Shown piece by piece: positions 51,821 to 59,984 of a stretch of DNA of 64,000 bases; the first letter of the stretch is position 1, and every line of letters starts with the position of its first letter. The stretch is from positions 124,001 through 188,000 of the forward strand of contig NZ_FOSQ01000008.1 of NCBI RefSeq assembly GCF_900114315.1. The letters run 5' to 3'. The notes under the pieces are model-generated. The model was not told where the DNA came from and made no database searches. It saw only the letters and a program-made list of their open reading frames with translations. This DNA comes from Falsiroseomonas stagni DSM 19981. Its GTDB lineage: Bacteria; Pseudomonadota; Alphaproteobacteria; Acetobacterales; Acetobacteraceae. A program made the position numbers and the translations under genes.

Positions 51821-53494
51821 ATGCGCCGCCTGCTCGCTTTGCTGCTGCTGGCGGCGTCCCCCGCCGCGGCCGAACCGGCGCGCGCCCCGCGCCAGATGGT
51901 CGCCACTGCCAGCCCGCAGGCGACGGCAGCGGCGCTCTCCATCCTCCGCGACGGCGGCACCGCGGTGGATGCCGCCATCGCCGCCCAGGCCGCGCTCTCC
52001 GTCGTGGAGCCGCACGCCAGCGGGTTGCTCGGCGGCGCCTTCGTCCTCGTCTGGGACGAAGGCCAGCGCCGGCTGCGCTACTACGAGGGCATCGCCAGCG
52101 CCCCCGCCGCCAGCGCCGATCGCCTGACCGCAGGCGGCGTCGGCCCCGCCACCGTCGCGCGTTCCGGCCGCGCCGTCGCCGTGCCTGGCGCCATCGCCGC
52201 CCTCGCCTTGGCGCGGGAAGCGCATGGCCGCCTGCACTGGGCCGAACTCATCGGCCCTGCCATCGCGCTGGCCGAGCAGGGCTTCCCGCTGCCGCCTTAC
52301 CTGGCGCAGGTCATCCGCGCCCGCGCGGCCGAACTCCGCCGCGTGCCCACGCTCCGCGCCCTCTATTTCGATGCCGCCGGCGAACCCCTCGTCGCCGGCA
52401 CCCCCTTCCGCAACCCGGACCAGGCGGAGGCGCTGCGCCTGCTGGCCGTGCAGGGCTCCGCCGCCATCCATGGCGGCCCCATCGGCCAGGCGCTGGTGGA
52501 GGCGACGCAGGCCCATGCCGTTCCCGGCTGGATCACCCTCGACGATCTGCGCGCCTATCGCGCGGTGGAGCGTGATCCCGTCTGCATGGTGGCCTTCGCG
52601 CACCAGGTCTGCACCGCCGCGCCGCCTTCCTCCGGCGGCGTCGCCGTACTGCAGACGCTTGGCATCGCGGAGCGCCTCGGCATCGCACGCCAGGCGCGGG
52701 ACAGTGCGGAGGCCGCGCATCTGTTCCTGGAGGCAAGCCGCCTGGCCACGGCGGATCGCCGCCGCTGGATCGGCGATCCCGATCGCGTCGCGGTGCCGCT
52801 ACGCGGCCTGGTCGATGCCCGCTACCTCGATGACCGCGCGGCGCTGGCCAGCGCCGATCGCGCCATGGCGAATGTCGCGCCCGGCACGCCGCCCGACCAG
52901 CGCGGCGCCCTGCCCGCGGAGAGCGATCCCTGGGCGGAGGCCGCGACGACGCAAATCGTCATCGTCGATGCGCGGGGCAACGCCGTCTCCCTCACCACCA
53001 CCAACAATCTGAACTTCGGGGCCGAACTCACGGCGATGGGCGTCACGCTGAACAACGGCATGACGAATTTCGCGACCAGCCCGGGCACGGCGGAGGCGCC
53101 GGCGCAGAACCGGCTGGAGCCGGGCAAGCGTCCCGTCACGACGATGGCGCCGACCATGGTGATGGGTGCGGATGGCAGGCCGGTGATCGTGCTCGGTGCC
53201 GGGGGCGGCGCGCGGATCCCCGATGCGGTTGCCGCCGCACTGGTGGAGATGCTCGCCTTCGGCGCCGATGCCGAACGCGCCACCGCCCGCCCGCGCATCG
53301 GCGCGCAGAACGGGGTGGAGGAGCTGGAGCGCGGCACGCCGGCCGAGGCCCTGGCGCCCGCGCTGACCGCGCTCGGCCACGCCCCGCGTGCGGTGGTGAT
53401 GAATACCGGCCTGCAGATCATCCGCCGCCTGCCGGATGGCACGCTGGAGGGCGCTGCCGACCCCCGCCGCGACGGCATCGCCGCCGGCGACTGA
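51821..53494 (+). CDS. ggt: Gamma-glutamyltransferase family protein
   Basis: Periplasmic Ntn-hydrolase of 557 residues with a signal peptide ([16 protein letters not shown]). Large-subunit landmarks: [30 protein letters not shown] and [16 protein letters not shown]. Autocatalytic cleavage would be before the Thr of [22 protein letters not shown], and [16 protein letters not shown] follows. In most GGTs the cleavage motif is TTHxS(V/I)VD; here the His is Gln and the Ser is Ile, though the nucleophile Thr is kept. The lid-loop type cannot be told. Four bases after the hydroxyacid dehydrogenase gene, so likely co-transcribed. Cephalosporin-acylase-like members are an alternative. Confidence 0.85.
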   Translation: MRRLLALLLLAASPAAAEPARAPRQMVATASPQATAAALSILRDGGTAVDAAIAAQAALSVVEPHASGLLGGAFVLVWDEGQRRLRYYEGIASAPAASADRLTAGGVGPATVARSGRAVAVPGAIAALALAREAHGRLHWAELIGPAIALAEQGFPLPPYLAQVIRARAAELRRVPTLRALYFDAAGEPLVAGTPFRNPDQAEALRLLAVQGSAAIHGGPIGQALVEATQAHAVPGWITLDDLRAYRAVERDPVCMVAFAHQVCTAAPPSSGGVAVLQTLGIAERLGIARQARDSAEAAHLFLEASRLATADRRRWIGDPDRVAVPLRGLVDARYLDDRAALASADRAMANVAPGTPPDQRGALPAESDPWAEAATTQIVIVDARGNAVSLTTTNNLNFGAELTAMGVTLNNGMTNFATSPGTAEAPAQNRLEPGKRPVTTMAPTMVMGADGRPVIVLGAGGGARIPDAVAAALVEMLAFGADAERATARPRIGAQNGVEELERGTPAEALAPALTALGHAPRAVVMNTGLQIIRRLPDGTLEGAADPRRDGIAAGD

Positions 53495-53497
53495 CGA

Positions 53498-53554
53498 CGG
53501 TCCAGGGCCGGTTCGGCCCTGGCGGATGGGGTTTTGGGAAGGCGGCGCCTTCCC
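53498..53554 (+). repeat. Two-hairpin repeat unit 5 (probable bidirectional terminator)
   Basis: ACGGTCCAGGGCCG with stem CCAGGGCCG/CGGCCCTGG (53502-53522, loop GTT), linker CGGATGGGGTTTT, stem GGGAAGGC/GCCTTCCC (53536-53554, loop GGC). Convergent junction ggt/TTT receptor. Its complement is unit 1 with changes confined mainly to loops and linker. Confidence 0.8.
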
Positions 53555-53573
53555 CAACGAACCCGCGATGCGT

Positions 53574-54560
53574 CTACTCGAACCTGATGTTGGCCTGCCG
53601 GATCAGCTGCGCGTATTTCGCCGCGTCCCGTCGCAGCAGCGCCGCCGCATCGGCGCTCGTCCCCCCGCCCGGGATGAACCCGGCATCCATCACCCGCTGC
53701 CGCAGCGCGGGGTCGGACAGAGCCTTGTTCACCGCCGCCACCCAGCGTTGCGCGATCGCCTCCGGCAGGTTGGGCGGCCCCATGACCATGTACCAGACGG
53801 CGGAATCGAAGCCGGGAAAGCCGTGTTCCGCCACCGTCGGCACATCCGGCAGGGTCGGCACGCGGTCCGGCAGCGTGGTCGCGAGCGCGCGGACGCGGCC
53901 GGCGCGGATATGCGGCAGGTAGGTGGGCAGCGTGTCGATGGCGATGTCGATGCGCCCGGCCAGTATCTCATTCACCGCCTGGCCCGTGCCGCGGAACGGG
54001 ATGTGCTGCATGGACAGCCCGGCGGCGTAGCTCAGCAATTCGCTGGCCAGGTGCTGCTGCGTCGCGATGCCGGAGGAGGCGTAGTTGAGCTTCCCCGGAT
54101 TGGCCTTCGCATGGTCCAGGAACTGCCGGAAATTCTGTGCGGGCGAGGTCAGCGGCACCACCGCCACCAGCGGCACGGTGCCCGCCAGCACCACCGCCGT
54201 CTGGTCGGTGATGATGTCGAAGGGCGGCGGGTTCATGGTGGGCGGCACCACGGCGCTGGCGCTGACCGTCGTCATCAGCATCTGGTAGCCATCGGGCCGC
54301 CCACGGGCGTTCTGCGTCGCCGCGATGGTGCCCGACCCGCCCGCCCGGTTCTCGATCGCGATGGGCTGGCCGAATTCCTCGCTGAGGGCGGGTTGCAGCA
54401 GGCGGGCGATGATGTCCGTGCCGCCGCCGGGCGCGAAGCCCACCAGCATGGAAACGGGGCGCGCGGGATAGGGGGCCTGCGCCCAGGCCTTGAGTGAAAG
54501 CCCGGGCAGCGGCAGCGCGGACGCGGCGGCCGCGCCCATGACCATACGTCTGGTGAGCAT
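53574..54560 (-). CDS. Bug-family TTT solute-binding receptor
   Basis: Periplasmic receptor of 328 residues; signal peptide MLTRRMVMGAAAASALPLPG. Family motifs: YPARPVSMLVGFAPGGGTDI, ENRAGGSGTIAATQNA, LNYASSGIATQQHLASELL, IPFRGTGQAVNEILAGRIDIAI and the C-terminal MGPPNLPEAI. The SD GGAGG before the ATG at 54560 lies inside a perfect hairpin (54562-54589). It follows the enoyl-CoA hydratase gene after 40 nt and is near the divergent D-tartrate dehydratase, so tartrate or a related hydroxy-acid is a possible ligand. Confidence 0.88.
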   Translation of the reverse strand: MLTRRMVMGAAAASALPLPGLSLKAWAQAPYPARPVSMLVGFAPGGGTDIIARLLQPALSEEFGQPIAIENRAGGSGTIAATQNARGRPDGYQMLMTTVSASAVVPPTMNPPPFDIITDQTAVVLAGTVPLVAVVPLTSPAQNFRQFLDHAKANPGKLNYASSGIATQQHLASELLSYAAGLSMQHIPFRGTGQAVNEILAGRIDIAIDTLPTYLPHIRAGRVRALATTLPDRVPTLPDVPTVAEHGFPGFDSAVWYMVMGPPNLPEAIAQRWVAAVNKALSDPALRQRVMDAGFIPGGGTSADAAALLRRDAAKYAQLIRQANIRFE

Positions 54561-54561
54561 C

Positions 54562-54589
54562 GCTTCCTCCAACTTTTGTTGGAGGAAGC
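54562..54589 (-). promoter_or_regulatory. Hairpin sequestering the ribosome-binding site of the TTT receptor
   Basis: Perfect 12-bp inverted repeat: GCTTCCTCCAAC, 4-nt loop, GTTGGAGGAAGC. On the transcript the 3' arm is the SD GGAGGAAGC, which ends one base before the ATG, so it would be fully paired. There is no T-tract, which argues against a plain terminator. Confidence 0.75.
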
Positions 54590-54600
54590 ATGCCGCCCGC

Positions 54601-55377
54601 CTAGTTGCCCGTCCAGTTGGGCGCGCGCTTGTTGAGGAAGGCGTCCATCCCCTCCCGGAAATCCTGGCTGCCGAAGCAGAGTTCCACCAGATCATCCCCC
54701 TGGATCGTCCCCGCCGCCAGGCGCAGCCGCTTGAGGGCGAATTTCGTGGCCGTCAGCGTGCGCGGCGCCATGCCCGCCACCGTTTCCGCCAGCGCCATGG
54801 CGCGGTCCACCACCGCCTCATGTGTCGGCAGGATCTCGCTGATCAGCCCCGCCGCCAGCGCCTCCGGCGCCTCCATCAACCGCGCCGTGAAGATCAGTTC
54901 CTTCAGCTTCGCCGGGCCGATGAGGGTCGCGAAGCGGGAGACGTTCGAGGTGGACAGGCAATTCCCCAGCGTCCGCGCCACCGGCACGCCGAACTTGGCA
55001 TTGGCGGAGGCGATGCGCAGGTCGCACACCGCCGCGATGCCGAGGCCCCCGCCCGTGCAGGCGCCCGCTATGGCCGCGATCACCGGCTTCGGGCAATCCT
55101 CGACGGCGGAGAGGACGCGGTCGATCCGCTTCTCATACTCCAGCCCGTCCTGGCCCGACTTGAACGCCTTGAACTGGCTGATGTCCGTGCCGGCCGCGAA
55201 GGCCTTGCCGCCGGCGCCGGTGATGACCCAGGCGCGGATCGCGGGGTCCTTGGTCACGACCTCCGCCTGTTCGACCAGGCCCTCATACATCGCAAAGGTC
55301 ATGGCGTTGCGCTGGTCGGGCCGGTTCAGCGTGGTCCAGGCGATGCGGCCGCGGGTCTCGTGCAGGATGTCGGGCAT
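54601..55377 (-). CDS. Enoyl-CoA hydratase/isomerase family protein
   Basis: Crotonase-fold protein of 258 residues. Oxyanion-hole segments GKAFAAGTDISQFKAFKSGQ and IAGACTGGGLGIAAVCDLRIAS; C-terminal helix ending FREGMDAFLNKRAPNW. It is of the same subgroup as the paralogue at 11.2 kb (both have the GADISKF/GTDISQF form). Specific reaction unknown. ATG at 55377. Divergent from the D-tartrate dehydratase gene over an 84-nt region with a tandem 11-bp repeat. Confidence 0.87.
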   Translation of the reverse strand: MPDILHETRGRIAWTTLNRPDQRNAMTFAMYEGLVEQAEVVTKDPAIRAWVITGAGGKAFAAGTDISQFKAFKSGQDGLEYEKRIDRVLSAVEDCPKPVIAAIAGACTGGGLGIAAVCDLRIASANAKFGVPVARTLGNCLSTSNVSRFATLIGPAKLKELIFTARLMEAPEALAAGLISEILPTHEAVVDRAMALAETVAGMAPRTLTATKFALKRLRLAAGTIQGDDLVELCFGSQDFREGMDAFLNKRAPNWTGN

Positions 55378-55421
55378 GGTGTTTCCTTCCTCTCCCCCTC
55401 TTGTGCCGCCAAGCGGGGCGG

Positions 55422-55443
55422 GGCGACAAGGTGGCGACAAGGT
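55422..55443. promoter_or_regulatory. Tandem 11-bp repeat in the divergent hydratase/tarD region
   Basis: GGCGACAAGGT occurs twice without a gap. A related CTTGTGCCGCC lies in inverse orientation 22 bases away (55399-55410). Such an arrangement between divergent start codons is typical of a regulator site, but no cognate regulator is known from this window. Confidence 0.35.
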
Positions 55444-55461
55444 CACAGGAACAGCCAGCAG

Positions 55462-56643
55462 ATGCGCATCGTCAGCGTGAAGCAGGGCACGGCGCCGATC
55501 GCGAGCGCCATCGCCAATGCCTATATCGACTTCTCCAAGATGACCGCCTCCATCGTCGCCGTGACGGTGGAAGGCGAGGGCGGGAAGCAGGCCACCGGCT
55601 ACGGCTTCAATTCCAACGGCCGCTACGCCCAGCCTGGCCTGCTGGCGGAACGCTTCATCCCCCGGCTGGTCGAGGCGACGGAAGCGCAGATCACCCGCCC
55701 CGATGGCAAGCTCTCCCCCGCCGGCGCCTGGAACGCCGTGATGAAGAACGAGAAGCCGGGCGGGCATGGCGAACGCAGCGTGGCGGTCGGCGTGCTGGAC
55801 ATGGCGCTGTGGGATGCGGCGGCAAAGCTGGATGGCGTGCCGCTGTGGAAGCTGCTGGCGGACCGCTTCAACAACGGCGCCGCGGACCCGGCGGCCTGGG
55901 TCTATGCCGCGGGCGGCTACTACTACCCCGGCAAGGGCGTGGACCAGCTGGTCGAGGAGATGAAGCGCTACCTCGGCATGGGCTATTCCACCGTGAAGAT
56001 GAAGATCGGCGGCGCGCCGGGCACGCCGCTGAAGGAGGCCCTGGCCGAGGACATGGCCCGGATCGAGGCGGTGGTGAAGCTGCTGGGCGGCGATGGATCG
56101 AAGCTCGCCGTGGACGTCAATGGCCGCTTCGGCCTGCACGCCGCGCTGACCTATGCCGCGGCGCTCGCCCCCATGGGCCTGCGCTGGTACGAGGAACCGC
56201 TGGACCCGCTGGACTATTCCACCCACGCGACGCTGGCGGAACACTACGCCCCGCCCATCGCGACGGGCGAAAACCTGTTCTCCATGCAGGATGCCCGCAA
56301 CCTGATCCGCCATGGCGGGCTGCGGCCGGACCGGGACATTCTCCAGTTCGACCCGGCGCTGTCCTACGGCCTGGTCGAATACCTCCGCACGCTGGACATG
56401 CTGGCCCTGCACGGCTGGTCCCGCCGCCGCTGCGTGCCCCATGGCGGGCACCAATTCGCGCTGAACATCGCGGTCGGCCTCGGCCTCGGCGGCAATGAAA
56501 GCTACCCGGAGGTCTTTCACCCGTTTGGCGGCTTCGCGGATGACGTGCCGGTGCGCGACAGCAAGGTCGCGATGCCGACCATCCCGGGCATCGGGTTCGA
56601 GGCGAAGAACGAGCTGTTTGCTGTGTTCAAGACGCTGGGGTGA
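55462..56643 (+). CDS. tarD: D-tartrate dehydratase TarD (enolase superfamily)
   Basis: Mg-dependent dehydration of D-tartrate to oxaloacetate. Enolase-superfamily protein of 393 residues, with sequence blocks that match the Bradyrhizobium enzyme: IANAYIDFSKMTASIVAV, GYGFNSNGRYAQPGL, NEKPGGHGERSVAVGVLDMA, YAAGGYYYPGKG, the catalytic KMK (Lys179/Lys181) in STVKMKIGGAPG, Asp/Glu metal ligands in LAVDVNGRF and RWYEEPLDPLDY, and HGWSRRRCVPHGGHQFALN with His327/His330. ATG at 55462, before which the divergent region carries a tandem repeat. A broader mandelate racemase-type sugar acid dehydratase is the alternative, but the match to TarD blocks is specific. Confidence 0.87.
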   Translation: MRIVSVKQGTAPIASAIANAYIDFSKMTASIVAVTVEGEGGKQATGYGFNSNGRYAQPGLLAERFIPRLVEATEAQITRPDGKLSPAGAWNAVMKNEKPGGHGERSVAVGVLDMALWDAAAKLDGVPLWKLLADRFNNGAADPAAWVYAAGGYYYPGKGVDQLVEEMKRYLGMGYSTVKMKIGGAPGTPLKEALAEDMARIEAVVKLLGGDGSKLAVDVNGRFGLHAALTYAAALAPMGLRWYEEPLDPLDYSTHATLAEHYAPPIATGENLFSMQDARNLIRHGGLRPDRDILQFDPALSYGLVEYLRTLDMLALHGWSRRRCVPHGGHQFALNIAVGLGLGGNESYPEVFHPFGGFADDVPVRDSKVAMPTIPGIGFEAKNELFAVFKTLG

Positions 56644-56653
56644 ACCGGTGCCT

Positions 56654-56679
56654 CCCTCCCCCGCGCTTGCGGGGGAGGG
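56654..56679 (+). terminator. Terminator hairpin after tarD
   Basis: Perfect 11-bp stem CCCTCCCCCGC/GCGGGGGAGGG with loop GCTT, 11 bases after the tarD stop, followed by TTGGGGTGGGG. Only a weak T signal. Confidence 0.6.
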
Positions 56680-56729
56680 TTGGGGTGGGGGTATGATCGC
56701 GTCATGTCGCACCCCTGAGGAGCCCCGTC

Positions 56730-57011
56730 TTGGCCGCCGCCGAAAAGCGCACCGTCAGCGTGCCCCCAGACCAGATCCTCTACTCGGGCGAGCTGGTCGC
56801 GACCGGAGGCTATGCCTCGGCCAGCCAGGTCGTCCGCGCCGGCCTGCGGGAGCGTGACGCTGCGGTCAACCGCTGGCTGCGTGACGAAGTGGCGCCCGTG
56901 CAGGACGCCATGCAGGCCGATCCCGGCAAGGCGGTTGATGCCGATGCGGTCGGCGCCGCGCTCCGGGCGCATCATGCAGCCCGGCTGAAGCCCGGACGCC
57001 TTGGCGCATAG
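56730..57011 (+). CDS. ParD-type antitoxin, orphan
   Basis: Ribbon-helix-helix antitoxin of 93 residues: N-terminal beta strand and helix EKRTVSVPPDQILYSGELVATGGYASASQVVRAGLRERD, then an acidic-to-basic C-terminal segment that would wrap a ParE toxin. TTG at 56730 with GAGGAG upstream is the only suitable start. The Ser/Thr and Gly positions of the RHH domain are kept, so DNA binding is likely intact. The expected parE gene overlapping its end is broken after about 14 codons (see next entries). Orphan antitoxins can persist as repressors or as protection. Confidence 0.75.
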   Translation: MAAAEKRTVSVPPDQILYSGELVATGGYASASQVVRAGLRERDAAVNRWLRDEVAPVQDAMQADPGKAVDADAVGAALRAHHAARLKPGRLGA

Positions 57012-57078
57012 CGTCGTTTTCAGGCCGGGAGCGCAATATCGCCTCAGAGCCTGTGAAAGAATCGAGCTTGAGCATTAA
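57001..57078 (+). pseudogene. ParE toxin 5' remnant
   Basis: Frame from TTG 57001, overlapping the parD stop in the usual way, reads LAHSVVFRPGAQYRLR and then leaves any ParE-like pattern, ending at 57078. The SVVFRPGA start fits a ParE first beta strand. The 98-bp element at 57047 begins inside it. No ParE continuation is found after the element, so more was lost than the insertion alone explains. Confidence 0.45.
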
Positions 57079-57144
57079 TGCCCCTTGAAATCATTGGGAT
57101 TTTTCCTCGGATTCCGGCGCTTGCGGGCATTAATTCACAAGCTC
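57047..57144. mobile_element. 98-bp MITE-like element with TCA target duplication
   Basis: Ends GAGCCTGTGAA and, inverted, GAGCTTGTGAA (one mismatch in 11), flanked on both sides by TCA (57044-57046 and 57145-57147). An internal 10-bp inverted pair ATTAATGCCC/GGGCATTAAT lies close to the ends. A 3-bp TNA duplication is the habit of the IS1031 group of the IS5 family, first known from Acetobacteraceae. It has no coding capacity, is AT-richer than its surroundings, and sits inside the broken parE. Confidence 0.6.
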
Positions 57145-57196
57145 TCAGCCCCGGCGATCTGGTCACCGACGCGTCTGGCCGACCGTCGAGGACGTT

Positions 57197-57661
57197 ATGC
57201 ACGACTCGCTACCGCCTTTGAAGCCAAAGCGCGTCCTGTGGCGGGCGCTGGTCGCCTACGCCTTGCTGATGACCGCTGCTGCGCTGCCGCCGATACGGCA
57301 GGGCTGGGACGAGATTTTCGGGCCGAACGACGCGCAGCTTGTCATCATTTCCGCTGTGCCCCTTCGCAACGTCATCGTGACCTATGATGGCCAGGTCATC
57401 GATCCGCGGCCCGGCTGGCCGACGCGTGATCTGCAGCGCTACACGACATTCCCGGCCATGCGGACTCGCGCATTCGAGCCCGTCCTCGAGGTTTCCTGGG
57501 ATGGCCCGAGCGGACCGGCGACTGTGTCGCGCATCATGCGCCAGAACGATTCCGGCCGCCTGTGCCTCTACGTCTTGGACGTGGACGCGACGGGCACCGC
57601 GGCGGGTCCGGAACCGCCTGACGCTCTCTCGCCATTCTGGTGGAGCTGCCATTCGCGTTGA
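57197..57661 (+). CDS. Hypothetical protein with N-terminal membrane helix
   Basis: Protein of 154 residues, not recognised. One N-terminal hydrophobic helix (LVAYALLMTAAALPPI) followed by a periplasmic-like domain with several beta-strand patterns (LVIISAVPLRNVIVTYDG, LEVSWDGPSGPATVSRIM) and two Cys (RLCLYVLD and WWSCHSR) that might form a disulfide. Codon use is less GC-biased at third positions than in the flanking genes, fitting its place next to the ParD remnant and the mobile element. It may be recently acquired. Confidence 0.5.
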   Translation: MHDSLPPLKPKRVLWRALVAYALLMTAAALPPIRQGWDEIFGPNDAQLVIISAVPLRNVIVTYDGQVIDPRPGWPTRDLQRYTTFPAMRTRAFEPVLEVSWDGPSGPATVSRIMRQNDSGRLCLYVLDVDATGTAAGPEPPDALSPFWWSCHSR

Positions 57662-57727
57662 GCGGGGCATGCGGAGCCCCTGTCAGGGTGCTCACCCGGC
57701 CTCACCGCGGCAGCACGCTGGCAAGCC

Positions 57728-58714
57728 TCACCGCGCCAGCCACCCCGGCGCCCGCGCCTCCGCATCCGATGGCAAGGGCCCGCGCGGGTCCTCGATGAAG
57801 GCCAGGATGTCCCGCACCACCTCCTCCCGGTTCCCGCCCGCCAGCAGCAGGTGGTAGCCGCCGGCATAGACGCCGATGCGCAGCCCGGTCTGCGCCGGCA
57901 CGCTGGCGACCGCCGCGCGCGTCATGCGCGGCGGCACGATCATGTCGCGCTCCCCATACAGCAGCAGTGCCGGTGCGCCGCCGCAGCAGCGCGGCAGCGC
58001 CGCCACCGCCTTGTCCATCAGATCCATCAGGCCGAGCGCCGAATCCACCCGCGTCACGCGGATCACGAGGGGATCGCGCCCCAGCCTGCGCAGCGCGGCC
58101 TCATTGTCACTCGCCACCACGCCGCCGACGCCGCCCTGGACGGGCAGCGCCGGGATGGTGCGCTCCGCCAGCCAGATGCCGCCGCGCATCAGGGGATTCA
58201 TGAGTTCCCGGTTCCACAGCGCCGGCGCCAGCAGGACATAGCCGCGCACCGGCGGCGCGGGGTCCATGCCCGCGGCCAGGATGGAAACCGCGGCCCCCAT
58301 GCTCTCCCCCATCATGAACAGCGGCAGGCCGGGATGGCGTTCGGCCAGCAGGCGGGCGGCGGCGGCGGCGTCCGCAGCCATCGTCTCCGCCCCCGCCCAG
58401 TAGCCGCGGTTGGGCGCGCGGCCGAAGCCCCGCTGGTCATAGGCATAGACCAGCATGCCGGCCTGCATCAGGACCTCCAGGCTATCGGTCAGGAAATTGC
58501 CGCTGTGGTCGTTGAAGCCGTGCAGGGCCAGGATCACGGCGCGGGGCGCGCCCTCCGGCGGGAAGACCCGCATCGGCAGGCGGGCGCCATCGGCGGCGAT
58601 CACCGCCTCCGGTTCCAGCCGCGGCAGCGCCACCGGCGGCCCCGCCGGCATCACCACCGGCGTGCAGGCCGCCGTCAGCAGCAGCGCGCAGGCGGCCAGC
58701 AGGGCCCGGATCAC
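57728..58714 (-). CDS. Alpha/beta hydrolase lipoprotein (lysophospholipase-like)
   Basis: Protein of 328 residues. Lipoprotein signal ALLAACALLLTAAC, so it is membrane-anchored and faces the periplasm. The hydrolase has LALHGFNDHSGNF (oxyanion), the nucleophile elbow MGESMGAAVS, a late Asp in LLYGERDMIVPP and a His in AGGYHLLLAG, the monoglyceride lipase/lysophospholipase (PldB-like) type. GTG at 58714 overlaps the ABC ATPase stop (GTGA). Substrate likely a monoacyl lipid. Confidence 0.85.
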   Translation of the reverse strand: MIRALLAACALLLTAACTPVVMPAGPPVALPRLEPEAVIAADGARLPMRVFPPEGAPRAVILALHGFNDHSGNFLTDSLEVLMQAGMLVYAYDQRGFGRAPNRGYWAGAETMAADAAAAARLLAERHPGLPLFMMGESMGAAVSILAAGMDPAPPVRGYVLLAPALWNRELMNPLMRGGIWLAERTIPALPVQGGVGGVVASDNEAALRRLGRDPLVIRVTRVDSALGLMDLMDKAVAALPRCCGGAPALLLYGERDMIVPPRMTRAAVASVPAQTGLRIGVYAGGYHLLLAGGNREEVVRDILAFIEDPRGPLPSDAEARAPGWLAR

Positions 58715-59655
58715 GCGGGCGCCTGTTCCCGGGTCAGCCGCAGGAAGGTCGCGTTCAGATCGGCCTCCTTCGTGGACAGATCCTGGATGGCGAGCCCGGC
58801 GCCGCGCACCGCGTCCAGGATATCCTCCACCCTTGTCTCCCGCGCGCGGTAGCGGATTTCCAACCGCCTCGGCCCGTCCAGCCGCGCCTCGAATCCCTCC
58901 AGGCCCGGCGGCACCGCGCCCAGATCCGCCGCCACCGTCACCGTGATGGTCTTGTCGTCCAGCCGGGCGATCAATTCCCGCGTCGGCTCATTCGCGATCA
59001 GCCTTCCCTGCCCGATGATGGCGATGCGGTCGCAGAGGCTCTCGGCTTCTTCCAGGTAATGGGTGGTCAGCACGATGGTGGTGCCGGCCCGGTTCAACCC
59101 CTGCACCATGCGCCAGAGCTGTTCCCGCAACTCGATATCCACCCCCGCAGTCGGCTCATCCAGCACCAGCACGGGCGGCGCATGGACCATGGCCTTGGCC
59201 ACCAGCAGCCGCCGCCGCATGCCGCCCGACAGGCTGCGCGCATAGGCATCCGCCTTGTCGGCCAGGCCCACGGCATCCAGGATTTCCATGGTGCGGCGCC
59301 GCGCCCGGGGCACGCCGTAGAGCCCGGCCTGCATCTCCATCGCCTCCCGCGGCGTGAAGAAGGGGTCGAGGTTCAATTCCTGCGGCACCACCCCGATCCG
59401 CTGGCGGAGCCCGATCGGGTCCCGGTCCAGATCGATCCCCCAGACGGAGGCCGTTCCGCCGGTCTTCTGCACCAGCCCGGCCAGGATGCCGATCAGCGTT
59501 GATTTCCCCGCCCCATTCGGTCCCAGCAGTCCGAAGAAGGACCCGCGGGGGACCACCAGATCCACGCCCTTCAGCGCCTCCTTCCCCGGCGCGCCCTTGC
59601 TGCCGGCATAGGTCTTGCGGAGGCCCGCGATCTCGATGGCGTGGGGAAGCTGCAT
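58711..59655 (-). CDS. ABC transporter ATP-binding protein (ABC-2/YadG type)
   Basis: ATPase of 314 residues. Walker [11 protein letters not shown]-loop [17 protein letters not shown], signature [16 protein letters not shown], Walker [14 protein letters not shown]-loop [10 protein letters not shown], and an extra C-terminal ~90-residue domain as in ABC-2 exporters for drugs or polysaccharides. No ABC-2 permease is next to it; the next genes are a hydrolase lipoprotein downstream and a divergent zinc-finger gene upstream. The partner must be encoded elsewhere. Confidence 0.88.
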   Translation of the reverse strand: MQLPHAIEIAGLRKTYAGSKGAPGKEALKGVDLVVPRGSFFGLLGPNGAGKSTLIGILAGLVQKTGGTASVWGIDLDRDPIGLRQRIGVVPQELNLDPFFTPREAMEMQAGLYGVPRARRRTMEILDAVGLADKADAYARSLSGGMRRRLLVAKAMVHAPPVLVLDEPTAGVDIELREQLWRMVQGLNRAGTTIVLTTHYLEEAESLCDRIAIIGQGRLIANEPTRELIARLDDKTITVTVAADLGAVPPGLEGFEARLDGPRRLEIRYRARETRVEDILDAVRGAGLAIQDLSTKEADLNATFLRLTREQAPA

Positions 59656-59752
59656 GGCCGCAGCGGTAGCCCAGCATGGGGAGGGGGTCCATCCGGGCTG
59701 GCCGATCCGCCCCCCAGCCCCTATCTTCCGGCCCTCAGCTATGGGGACCGCC

Positions 59753-59977
59753 ATGCGCGACCAGCGAATGACCGGCTATGCGCCGGTCGCCCTGCCGGGG
59801 GTGACGCCGGAGGATACCATCATCGTCCAGAGCCGCGTCGTCGGCTGCGATGGCGGCGGCGGCGCGCTTGGCCATCCGCTGGTCTATCTCCGGATCGAGG
59901 ACAAGCAGGTCACCTGCCCCTACTGCTCCCGCACCCATGTCCTGGCCGAGGGCGCCGGCGACGACCACGGGCACTGA
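59753..59977 (+). CDS. Zinc-finger (CHCC type) small protein
   Basis: Protein of 74 residues. Zinc ligands lie in the pattern [30 protein letters not shown] broken as C...H...C..C, the zf-CHCC fold known from NDUFS6-related and small alphaproteobacterial proteins. A His-rich tail closes the protein. ATG 59753 has GGGGA five bases upstream; 59741 is an in-frame alternative. It lies 7 nt before the polA start. Function unknown. Confidence 0.75.
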   Translation: MRDQRMTGYAPVALPGVTPEDTIIVQSRVVGCDGGGGALGHPLVYLRIEDKQVTCPYCSRTHVLAEGAGDDHGH

Positions 59978-59984
59978 CAGGCCC

